DNA of 8,311 nt, taken from NCBI GenBank assembly GCA_022560555.1, contig JADFSZ010000075.1:1-8311 (forward strand). The letters run 5' to 3'. The notes beneath the pieces were generated by a model. That model was not told where the DNA came from. It saw nothing but the letters and a program-made list of their open reading frames with translations, and did no database searches. A program made the position numbers and the translations under genes. The stretch comes from PVC group bacterium (GTDB lineage Bacteria; GCA-001730085; JADFSZ01). Below, piece by piece: positions 1-6,722 of this stretch (positions are counted from its first letter, which is position 1; each line of letters begins with the position of its first letter).

Positions 1-117
1 GAAGAAGAATCTCTGTTTCGAGTCACTCTTAAAAGTTTGAAGCGCGTAGGAAATGACGGCCCCGGTCTGCTTTATCTTGACCGGGAGATGGGAAAAAGAA
101 CCTCGATTCGGAAATGA
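1..117 (+). CDS. C-terminal fragment of an unrecognised protein
   Basis: The first frame is open from base 1 to a TGA at 115-117 and gives 38 residues beginning EEESLFRVTLKSLKRV and ending in GKRTSIRK. The other two forward frames hit stops within about 40 bases. A strong intrinsic terminator starts 25 bases after the stop, which supports a real gene end here. The fragment is charged and basic, with no membrane segment or motif that I recognise, so I assign no function. It lies upstream of the terminator and is probably transcribed separately from the respiratory cluster. Confidence 0.6.
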   Translation, partial: EEESLFRVTLKSLKRVGNDGPGLLYLDREMGKRTSIRK

Positions 118-142
118 TTTGCTGTATTTTTTGTTTTTCTAC

Positions 143-178
143 AAAAAGGGAACTTTCTTCAAAAAGTTCCCTTTTTTT
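143..178 (+). terminator. Intrinsic (rho-independent) terminator, possibly bidirectional
   Basis: A perfect 14-bp stem pairs 143-156 with 163-176 around a six-base loop (CTTCAA). The core is GGGAAC/GTTCCC, flanked by an A-run on the 5' side and a T-run of seven (172-178) on the 3' side. It ends transcription of the gene that stops at 117. The A-run on the left would read as a T-tract on the other strand, so it could also stop minus-strand transcription. It insulates the downstream cluster from upstream read-through. Confidence 0.92.
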
Positions 179-179
179 C

Positions 180-229
180 TTGACTTTAAGAGGCGCATTC
201 GATAGACTCCTTAGAATTTATATTATACT
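180..229 (+). promoter_or_regulatory. Candidate sigma70-type promoter(s) of the bc-complex cluster
   Basis: TTGACT at 180-185 is followed after 17 bases by TAGACT at 203-208, a fair -35/-10 pair. A better -10 by sequence is TATACT at 224-229, but its -35 would have to be the weak TAGACT at 203-208 with a short 15-base spacer. Either would start transcription roughly 40 to 70 bases before the ATG at 281. This is the only sizeable gap before the seven-gene run, so a promoter is expected here. Which box is used cannot be told from sequence. Confidence 0.5.
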
Positions 230-275
230 AGTATCCGGATTTTCAAAGCCAAAATCGCCATAGATTGCCGGATTT
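225..275. repeat. Palindromes and 8-bp direct repeat in the cluster leader (possible operator)
   Basis: ATACTAGTAT (225-234) and ATCCGGAT (233-240) are two perfect palindromes sharing two bases. The octamer CCGGATTT occurs at 235-242 and again at 268-275, 33 bp apart, close to three helical turns. The first palindrome overlaps the candidate TATACT -10 box, and the second octamer ends five bases before the ATG. The placement suits a regulator binding across the start region, but no regulator family is recognised and short AT-rich palindromes can arise by chance. Confidence 0.3.
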
Positions 276-280
276 AGAGC

Positions 281-1195
281 ATGAACATTATGAATAGTGC
301 TGACAAAGATTTGCAAGAAAACCCCCCGGAGGAAAAAAGCAAACTCGGGGTTATTGTCCATTCATTTTTTATCATTCCGTTTCTCATCGCGGTTTTTTGT
401 GTTTTAATCTTTGCGGGTGTGCGCATCCTTACCAAAGAGCCGCATACTGTCTATGATTATATTGAGGACATAAAGGTCGGCTCCCTCAGCAAAAGGTGGC
501 AGGCGGCGTTTGAATTGTCCAAAATCCTTGTAAACAAAGAGAAAGTTCCGCGCGAGGAAGCGTTTGTAAGAGAAATGATCGCGGCGTTTGAACATGCCAA
601 GCATGATGATGCGCGCATCAGACAGTATCTGGGACTTGCTATGGGGCGCTCGGAAATCAAAGCATTTGTACGTCCGATTGAAGACAGCCTTTCTACGGAA
701 TCCGAAGAGAATCTTCCCTCCCTTATTTATGCTCTCGGCCTGTTGAAATCACGGGACACAGCAACAAGCATTCATGATTTCATAAATCATCCTGATACTC
801 GAATACGGCTTTTATCCGTTATGGCGCTCGGAAATATTCAAAATCCTGAAAGCGTGCCTTTCCTTCAAAAAGCTTTGAATGACACAGAAGTCAATGTCCG
901 GTGGGACGCTGCGATTGCTCTGGCCAAATTCGGGGATGATTCAGGCTATTCGGTGCTAAGAAATCTCCTAGATAGAGATTATTTAGCTCAATTTCCGGAG
1001 GTTGATTCCTATGAAGCCAATGAAGCCATAGTTGTGGCCATTGAAGCATCGATCTTGCTCAATCATCCGCAATTAAACGAAACGATTTACCAATTGAGTG
1101 AAAATGATGAAAATATTCGTGTTCGCCGGGTGGCCCTGAAAGCTGTCAAAATGTCAACGGATAAAGCTTCAACCCAAACGCAAAATTCACTATAA
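281..1195 (+). CDS. Membrane-anchored HEAT-repeat protein, bc-complex cluster
   Basis: This 304-residue protein has a short polar N-terminus, one hydrophobic segment at residues 23-49, and a soluble helical remainder. HEAT/PBS-lyase-like repeats are visible, clearest at about 171-199 (RIRLLSVMALGNIQNPESV) and 200-230 (NVRWDAAIALAKFGDD). Weaker copies lie near 109-135, 144-166 and 275-291. Such repeats form curved scaffolds that bind other proteins; no catalytic or cofactor motif is visible. The topology is unclear because both flanks of the membrane segment carry mixed charge. It is the first gene of the cluster and its TAA lies 6 bp before the Rieske start, so a role in assembling or stabilising the complex is inferred. 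A second in-frame ATG at 290 is an alternative start; neither has a good Shine-Dalgarno sequence. Confidence 0.85.
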   Translation: MNIMNSADKDLQENPPEEKSKLGVIVHSFFIIPFLIAVFCVLIFAGVRILTKEPHTVYDYIEDIKVGSLSKRWQAAFELSKILVNKEKVPREEAFVREMIAAFEHAKHDDARIRQYLGLAMGRSEIKAFVRPIEDSLSTESEENLPSLIYALGLLKSRDTATSIHDFINHPDTRIRLLSVMALGNIQNPESVPFLQKALNDTEVNVRWDAAIALAKFGDDSGYSVLRNLLDRDYLAQFPEVDSYEANEAIVVAIEASILLNHPQLNETIYQLSENDENIRVRRVALKAVKMSTDKASTQTQNSL

Positions 1196-1201
1196 TAAAG
1201 T

Positions 1202-1813
1202 ATGACTATGACCGAAGACGCAATAAATCAAAATCCAAATGAAAATCCGGAAAGTCAAAATAAACCGGAAGTGTCTCCACCGGCATCTCCTGTGGGTGAG
1301 AAAACACCCCCCATAGAAGCCAAGGAGAAGGTCAGTCGTCGATCTTTTCTAACCTCAGCGACTCTGGCATGGGGCGCTTTTGCCGTGGCCACCGCGGGAA
1401 TTTTAACCGGTGCCGGGAGATTCTTTTTCCCCAATGTTCTCTTTGAGCCGCCGCAAACTTTTAAGGCCGGGTATCCCGATGAATATACAATCGGAGAAGT
1501 TTCAGAACGATGGAAAGAAAAATTTGGTGTATGGATTGTTCGTGAAAAGGGAATGATCTACGCTCTTTCAACCGTATGTACCCATCTGGGATGTACGCCC
1601 AACTGGCTTGGCAATGAGAAGAAATTTAAATGCCCTTGTCATGGAAGCGGATTCCGGTCGACAGGGATCAATTTTGAAGGTCCGGCACCTCGGCCCTTGG
1701 AACGCTACCGGATTGTTCTGGCTGATGACGGCCAAATTTTTGTGGATAAAACCAAGAAATATCAACATGAAAAGGGACAATGGAGCGATTCTGAGTCCTT
1801 TATTGCTGTTTAA
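1202..1813 (+). CDS. Rieske [2Fe-2S] protein of a cytochrome bc/b6f-type complex
   Basis: This 203-residue protein is the high-potential iron-sulfur subunit that takes the first electron from quinol at the outer (Qo) site. A Pro/Glu/Asn-rich N-terminal tail of about 40 residues precedes a twin-arginine motif, SRRSFLT (45-51). A hydrophobic stretch (about 52-72) follows and would serve as Tat signal and membrane anchor. The cluster motifs are CTHLGC (126-131) and CPCHGSGF (144-151): C126, H128, C144 and H147 are the ligands, and C131 and C146 form the disulfide. The serine that tunes potential is present (S149), but the usual tyrosine two residues on is Phe (F151). Two ATGs (1202, 1208) are possible, both with weak ribosome sites. 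The gene sits immediately before the cytochrome b genes, as in classical bc and b6f operons. Confidence 0.97.
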   Translation: MTMTEDAINQNPNENPESQNKPEVSPPASPVGEKTPPIEAKEKVSRRSFLTSATLAWGAFAVATAGILTGAGRFFFPNVLFEPPQTFKAGYPDEYTIGEVSERWKEKFGVWIVREKGMIYALSTVCTHLGCTPNWLGNEKKFKCPCHGSGFRSTGINFEGPAPRPLERYRIVLADDGQIFVDKTKKYQHEKGQWSDSESFIAV

Positions 1814-1819
1814 GGGGAG
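1814..1819 (+). promoter_or_regulatory. Ribosome binding site of the cytochrome b6-like gene
   Basis: GGGGAG lies directly after the Rieske stop codon and five bases before ATG 1825. It is the strongest Shine-Dalgarno inside the cluster and fixes the start of the b6-like gene. Confidence 0.75.
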
Positions 1820-1824
1820 CGTCA

Positions 1825-2616
1825 ATGGCTGATCCGAAGAAAAAAACGATGTTTCAAAAAATAGCTGAATCCCAATTCCTAAAGTCCATTTTTCGTACGG
1901 GGATCCCGCACACGCGTCGCCAACGCATGATGGCGGTTCTTAATAATGTGTTTCTCCATCTCCACCCGGTTCGCTTACCCAAACATGCCGTCAAAGTGAA
2001 ATACACATGGTGTATGGGGGGCTTGTCCTTTTTTGTTTTTTTGGTTTTGACGGTTACGGGGATTCTTCTCATGTTTTACTACCGTCCTACCGTCGAATAT
2101 GCTTATGGAGACATTATAGATCTTGCCGAGCAAGTGCCCCTGGGAATTATGAGAGAAATTCATCGGTGGGGTGCCCATCTCATGATCATTACTGTTTGGC
2201 TTCATATGTTTCGGGTTTTTATGACAGGATCCTATAAACCGCCGCGGGAATTTAACTGGGTTATAGGGGTTCTCCTTTTGGTACTGACGATGCTTCTGAG
2301 TTTTACAGGGTATCTTTTGCCATGGGACCAGCTCGCTATTTGGGCGATCACAGTCGGATCTAATATGGCAAGAGCAACCCCTTTTCTTGGACACGAGGGG
2401 CCCGGCGCGGCTCTTCTGGCCATAGGGGATATCAATCTTGTTCATGCCGCTAGTGATGTGAGGTTTGCGCTTTTAGGCGGCCGATTTGTCGGTGAAGCCA
2501 CATTACTCAGGTTTTATGTGCTGCATTGTATTGGATTCCCGTTCATTATAATGATCTTTATGGTCGTGCATTTTTGGCGTATCCGAAAAGACGGAGGCAT
2601 ATCCGGGCCAACGTAA
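1825..2616 (+). CDS. Cytochrome b6-like subunit (N-terminal half of cytochrome b)
   Basis: This 263-residue protein carries four transmembrane helices and the haems b of the quinol-oxidising core. Helix B holds H113 and H127 (13 residues between). Helix D holds H234 and H249 (14 between), the spacing of b6 rather than bc1 cytochromes. Cys63, in WCMGG and followed further on by FYYRPTV (84-90), aligns with the b6 cysteine that binds haem ci. The Qo-region motif GYLLPWDQ (162-169) is intact. Compared with chloroplast b6, the loop before helix D is about 20 residues longer (roughly 192-212). The protein ends at IRKDGGISGPT, exactly where b6 ends. A basic, about 55-residue N-terminal extension precedes helix A. 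The start has a strong ribosome site, and the downstream gene begins 2 bp after the stop. Confidence 0.97.
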   Translation: MADPKKKTMFQKIAESQFLKSIFRTGIPHTRRQRMMAVLNNVFLHLHPVRLPKHAVKVKYTWCMGGLSFFVFLVLTVTGILLMFYYRPTVEYAYGDIIDLAEQVPLGIMREIHRWGAHLMIITVWLHMFRVFMTGSYKPPREFNWVIGVLLLVLTMLLSFTGYLLPWDQLAIWAITVGSNMARATPFLGHEGPGAALLAIGDINLVHAASDVRFALLGGRFVGEATLLRFYVLHCIGFPFIIMIFMVVHFWRIRKDGGISGPT

Positions 2617-2618
2617 AT

Positions 2619-3734
2619 ATGGACGCTTTCAAAAGTATAATCAATAGCCTTTCTGAACCCCAGATCATGTTTTCCTTTCTTGTTCTGGTTTTTTTCTTTA
2701 TCTTTCCTCCGAGTGATAAGCTTTACCGGATCCATAAAAAACTCCGATTGGACCTATTGTGGACGAATGTGGGAGGGGTGTTCATTTTTACCGGCCTTTT
2801 TGTGTTTTTTGGTTTGGGCGTGACCGATGAGAATTTTCGACTGATTGTGACAAAGCCCGATAATGTTCCTATTGTGGGCCTGCTCTTTTTGACAATCTTT
2901 TTTCTCTGGCTTAGCATGAAACAGGGCCGCGATAACGATATCCGTTTGGCTGAAGGCCAAAAACCAAACGAATATCATGACCCGGAAGATAAGGTGCTCG
3001 TATGGCCGGATCTTGTCTATATTGAGTTGATCGCCATCGTTCTTTGTTCCATTCTGCTCATGGTGTGGTCCATTTATCTGAAAGCGCCTCTTGAAGGGCC
3101 GGCCAATTTGGCGGACTCCCCGAATCCCTCAAAAGCGCCATGGTATTTCTTGGGTTTGCAAGAGATGCTTGTGTATTTTGATCCCTGGCTCGCAGGTGTT
3201 GTGCTCCCGAGTTTTATCGTTTTGGGTCTGATGGCTATCCCGTATATTGACAGTAATAGAAAAGGACAGGGTTACTATACGTTTAACGAAAGAAAGACAG
3301 AGATATCCTTATTCCTGTTTGGATGGCTCCTTTTATGGGTCTTTCTGATCTTTGTCGGTACATTTTTACGCGGCCCCAACTGGAACTTTTTCGGTCCGTT
3401 TGAAGAATGGAGCCTCAGTAAAGTTGTTCCCTTGACTAATATAAATCTGTCAGAACTCGTCTACGTCAGATGGCTTAAAACGGGATTACCGGACAATATT
3501 TTTCTGAGGGAATTTTTCGGAATTTCATTCGTTGTAGGATATTATTTGATACTGCCTCCGCTCTTGGCTAGAACTATTTTGAAAAAATTCTATTCGAAGA
3601 TGGGGATATTTGCCTTTAGTATGTTCGTGATCTTGCTCCTGACATCCGTGACGCTCCCGATTAAAATGTACCTTCGATGGACCTTGAATCTTAAATATAT
3701 CGTGGCCATTCCCGAATTTTTCTTTAACATTTAG
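2619..3734 (+). CDS. Enlarged subunit IV-like cytochrome b C-terminal half
   Basis: This 371-residue protein compares with about 160 for chloroplast subunit IV. The core is recognisable from VWPDLVYIEL (128-137): helix E about 131-153, helix F about 190-209, helix G about 229-249. The Qo motif region reads KAPWYFLGLQEML (172-184), so the PEWY glutamate position is not Glu. Three extra hydrophobic segments precede the core (about 17-31, 48-67, 84-99) and two follow it (about 300-319, 328-349), giving some eight membrane spans. RGPNWNFFGPFEEW (251-264) follows helix G. No haem-ligand pair is evident in the extra segments. I chose ATG 2619, two bases after the b6 stop, which suggests translational coupling. 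An upstream TTG at 2526 would overlap the b6 gene and add residues without subunit IV character. GGAGG at 2593-2597 is too far away to be a normal ribosome site. Confidence 0.93.
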   Translation: MDAFKSIINSLSEPQIMFSFLVLVFFFIFPPSDKLYRIHKKLRLDLLWTNVGGVFIFTGLFVFFGLGVTDENFRLIVTKPDNVPIVGLLFLTIFFLWLSMKQGRDNDIRLAEGQKPNEYHDPEDKVLVWPDLVYIELIAIVLCSILLMVWSIYLKAPLEGPANLADSPNPSKAPWYFLGLQEMLVYFDPWLAGVVLPSFIVLGLMAIPYIDSNRKGQGYYTFNERKTEISLFLFGWLLLWVFLIFVGTFLRGPNWNFFGPFEEWSLSKVVPLTNINLSELVYVRWLKTGLPDNIFLREFFGISFVVGYYLILPPLLARTILKKFYSKMGIFAFSMFVILLLTSVTLPIKMYLRWTLNLKYIVAIPEFFFNI

Positions 3735-3752
3735 GACTTTGAAAGAACGCCT

Positions 3753-6689
3753 GTGGCTGAAAAAAAAGAAGCAAAACAAGAGCGATACTACAGCATCTCT
3801 AAGCTGAATAAGTGGTTCGCTATCTCCAGCATGATTCTTTGTGTGGCCGTATTTGGTGTATTTGCCCAAGATTATCTGAGGGAATGGAGGGTTTTTCAGA
3901 GAGAATTCCGTGAACTGGAAGTGGAAAAAACACGTCAGGCTTATGAGAACGCTCAACAAGATCTTGAGCAAAATCAAGAGTACCAAACGCTCATTGAAGA
4001 TCAGAAGAAAGCGTCCCTGGAACTTGAGGGGAAAGAAGTTCTGCGTAAAGCGCTTCAAAAGGACATTGATAAGCTCGACTCCGAATATTACAGCGTTAAC
4101 CGACGGCATCAGTTCGCCAAGGCCGAATACGATGCCGCGAAATATCGATATGAAGACGCCCAAGATCACGAGGGATTAACAAAAGATATCAGAGACGAGT
4201 TTGCCAAAACCCAATCCCTGATGAAAGAATTAAAAATCAGCGCCGAAGATACGAAAAAGCTTTTGGATTTCAAAAAAGAGGAGCTAAGTTCTTTCGATGA
4301 GAAGATCAATCAGTTGGACAAGGCGAAAGAGGCCTTGTCGCATGAACTTGATGTTATAAATCGGATGCTGGCGAAAATCGATACGGCCCATATGTCTTTT
4401 GGTAACAGGATGGCGGATAAATTCCGAGATTTGCCCATTGTGGATTTTATGAATCCGAGCGAAAGAATTGAACAAGTCGTTGTGAAAGTAGATACGGAAA
4501 ATCTGAATTTTATGCGTGTACCGAGAGTGGATCGTTGTGTGACATGTCATCAGGGAGTACTCAGAAAAGATTTTGCCGACGCGGACAACCCGTATAAAAC
4601 CCATCCTAATCTTGATCTCTTTTTATCCAGCGGATCGCCGCACCCGTTGGAAGAATTTGGCTGTACGAGTTGTCACGCGGGTCGCGGACGAGGCACGGAT
4701 TTTGTCAGTGCCGCGCATACACCTTCAAGTCCTGAACAAGCCAAAGAATGGGAGGAAAAATATGGTTGGCATGAATTCCATCTTTGGGAAGCCCCTATGC
4801 ATGCCAAACCCCATGTGGAAGCCGGATGTTTTAAGTGTCATTCCGGCGAAACAGTGCTTCGGGGTGCCGAGAAACTTACTTTTGGTCTCAATTTGATTGA
4901 GCGCTCAGGCTGTTATTCTTGTCACACAATCGAAAAATATAAAGGCGATCCTAAAACGGGTCCCAATCTTGCTAAAATCTCATCAAAAACATCGAAAGAC
5001 TGGACCTTCCGATGGATCAAAGATCCCCAAGCCTTTCGACCAGGAACATGGATGCCCTCATTTTATGGACTATCCAATAATGATGATCCGGAGTCTGTCC
5101 AATGGACGGATCAAGAGATTCATGCCATTGTGCACTATCTTTACACCGAGAGTGAAAACTATGACATGAAAGAAATCCCTGTAGTGGGCCATTTGGCTCG
5201 CGGGGAAGAACTTGTGTCATCTATCGGGTGTTTTGCCTGTCATAAGGGTCCCAATGAGGACGATGATGAAGATCGGGATCGACAACATCTCCTCAGTGAA
5301 TTCGGACCGCATCTTTTGGGTTTTGGATCTAAAACCAGCGAGAAGTGGCTCTATCATTGGCTGAAAGATCCGAAAACATATCACCCGGATACTCGTATGC
5401 CGAATCTCAGACTCACCGATCAAGAAGCCGCGGATATCTCATCGTATCTCGTCAGTCTTTCAAATGAGGAATTTATGGAATCGTCTGTTCCTGAAATCAA
5501 CGAAGACATGATGGATAACATTACACATGAACTCTTAAGCCTTAAATTTCCCGCATGGGAGGCCGAAGAGAAATTGAAATCCATGTCTCTTGAAGATAAA
5601 TTAGCTTTTAGCGGAGAAACAATTATTCGTCAGCAGGGATGCTTTGCCTGTCACAATATTCCCGGATTTGAAGATGAAAAACCCATCGGAGTCGAACTGA
5701 CGGAAGAGGGAAGCAAGTCACTTCATAAATTTGCTTTTGAACTTTCGGATATCGAGCATAGCAAGGCAGCCTGGTTTCAGACAAAATTGAAACATCCAAG
5801 AATTTTTGATAAAGGGAAAATAAAGGGCCCTTATGAAAAATCCCGAATGCCGAAATTCCAATTTTCGGATGAAGAGATTGATGCGGTTGTGACGGCATTG
5901 CTTGGATTTGTGAAGACAGATCCCAATCTCCGGAAAAAACCCCGAACACCCAAAAACTTGTTTGTTGAAGCCGGGCAGTCTTTTATCCGTCAACACAACT
6001 GTCAGGGATGCCATATCATAGAAGGTGAAGGGGGCGCGATACAGGAGAATATTCAGGATTGGCTTGTGAAACACCAAGGAAAAACCGAAGCGGATGCCGA
6101 AGCCCTGGCCGCAAGTTTCAGCCCTCCGAATCTCATTGGAGAAGGTAAAAAAGTTCAGTCTGATTGGCTGTTTTCTTTTTTACATGAGCCCACAATAATA
6201 CGCCCCTGGCTCAAAGTCCGAATGCCGACGTATGATTTTAATGAAGAAGAGATCAATACGGCGATCAAGTATTTCAATTTTCTGGATGACGAACCGTTTC
6301 CCTTTACCGAGAAAATAAAACCTGATTTGTCCGCGGAAGAGATGGCGGCAGGAGAAAAGATGTATTCACCGGATTATTTTGATTGTTTTAATTGTCATAT
6401 TCGGGGCGCAAAAATGCCGGGTGGAACGCCGGACCGTTGGGCTCCAAATTTGGAACTTGCCAAGGAGCGTCTCAAGGCAAAATGGATCATCGATTGGATC
6501 AAAAACCCGCAAAAACTTCTTCCCGGAACCAAAATGCCGATGTATTTTGATCCTGAATATTTTGATGACTCCGGCCCGGATGACATTTTGGATGGTGATG
6601 AACATGAGCAGATTCGTGTGCTGAGAGACTATCTCCTGGTTTTACCCAAAGCTGCAAATCCTTCGTCTCCAAGTGATCAAGACGGATAA
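3753..6689 (+). CDS. Membrane-tethered octahaem c-type cytochrome with coiled-coil stalk
   Basis: This 978-residue protein starts at GTG 3753 with GAAAGAA five bases upstream. A lysine-rich N-terminus and one hydrophobic segment (about 20-38) anchor it with the bulk outside. Residues about 45-210 are a charged, heptad-like coiled coil. Eight CxxCH haem sites follow at residues 262, 304, 359, 387, 493, 630, 750 and 878. The first three form a compact region without evident Met ligands. The last five each begin a class I-like cytochrome c domain with a later MP motif giving the Met ligand (M434, M549, M699, M824, M928). The domains share a W..W[IL]K[DN]P pattern upstream of the Met, diverged in the third and fourth, so they look like internal duplications. 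Acidic patches lie at 501-509 and 938-951. With no cytochrome f or c1 gene nearby, it is probably the Rieske electron acceptor. Confidence 0.95.
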   Translation: MAEKKEAKQERYYSISKLNKWFAISSMILCVAVFGVFAQDYLREWRVFQREFRELEVEKTRQAYENAQQDLEQNQEYQTLIEDQKKASLELEGKEVLRKALQKDIDKLDSEYYSVNRRHQFAKAEYDAAKYRYEDAQDHEGLTKDIRDEFAKTQSLMKELKISAEDTKKLLDFKKEELSSFDEKINQLDKAKEALSHELDVINRMLAKIDTAHMSFGNRMADKFRDLPIVDFMNPSERIEQVVVKVDTENLNFMRVPRVDRCVTCHQGVLRKDFADADNPYKTHPNLDLFLSSGSPHPLEEFGCTSCHAGRGRGTDFVSAAHTPSSPEQAKEWEEKYGWHEFHLWEAPMHAKPHVEAGCFKCHSGETVLRGAEKLTFGLNLIERSGCYSCHTIEKYKGDPKTGPNLAKISSKTSKDWTFRWIKDPQAFRPGTWMPSFYGLSNNDDPESVQWTDQEIHAIVHYLYTESENYDMKEIPVVGHLARGEELVSSIGCFACHKGPNEDDDEDRDRQHLLSEFGPHLLGFGSKTSEKWLYHWLKDPKTYHPDTRMPNLRLTDQEAADISSYLVSLSNEEFMESSVPEINEDMMDNITHELLSLKFPAWEAEEKLKSMSLEDKLAFSGETIIRQQGCFACHNIPGFEDEKPIGVELTEEGSKSLHKFAFELSDIEHSKAAWFQTKLKHPRIFDKGKIKGPYEKSRMPKFQFSDEEIDAVVTALLGFVKTDPNLRKKPRTPKNLFVEAGQSFIRQHNCQGCHIIEGEGGAIQENIQDWLVKHQGKTEADAEALAASFSPPNLIGEGKKVQSDWLFSFLHEPTIIRPWLKVRMPTYDFNEEEINTAIKYFNFLDDEPFPFTEKIKPDLSAEEMAAGEKMYSPDYFDCFNCHIRGAKMPGGTPDRWAPNLELAKERLKAKWIIDWIKNPQKLLPGTKMPMYFDPEYFDDSGPDDILDGDEHEQIRVLRDYLLVLPKAANPSSPSDQDG
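4536..4841 (+). other. Three-haem CxxCH region of the octahaem cytochrome
   Basis: CVTCH (4536-4550), CTSCH (4662-4676) and CFKCH (4827-4841) lie 42 and 55 residues apart, with several free histidines between them (for example H284, H297, H322, H340, H343, H350, H354). No MP motif follows any of them, so bis-His ligation is likely by inference. This region sits nearest the stalk and could receive electrons from the Rieske centre or store them. Confidence 0.7.
4911..6647 (+). repeat. Five tandem class I-like cytochrome c domains within the octahaem gene
   Basis: CxxCH sites at 4911, 5229, 5640, 6000 and 6384 are each followed by an MP codon pair at 5052, 5397, 5847, 6222 and 6534. The Met-to-Met spacing is 115, 150, 125 and 104 residues. 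Shared elements are the haem motif, a tryptophan-rich helix ending in [KE][DNH]P, the Met-Pro ligand, and an acidic helix such as DQEIHAIVHYL or DQEAADISSYL. The order is constant but sequence identity is low, so the duplications are old. The third domain is longer, with a larger loop before its Met. Confidence 0.8.
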
Positions 6690-6722
6690 ATTCCCACCAC
6701 CCAACATACGGGTAAATTTTCT

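Noticed and set aside
1975-2445. Minus-strand open frame of 156 codons opposite the b6-like gene
   Set aside because: It is the shadow of a gene with clear haem-ligand motifs, and its translation has no hydrophobic or domain pattern.
2526-2618. Upstream TTG start for the subunit IV-like gene
   Set aside because: It would overlap the b6 gene by 91 bases and add Arg-rich residues. ATG 2619, two bases after the b6 stop, is better placed.
3525-4169. Minus-strand open frame of 214 codons opposite the subunit IV end and coiled-coil region
   Set aside because: It is antisense to strongly supported coding sequence on both genes, has no recognisable domain, and arises from the Lys/Glu-rich coding sequence on the plus strand.
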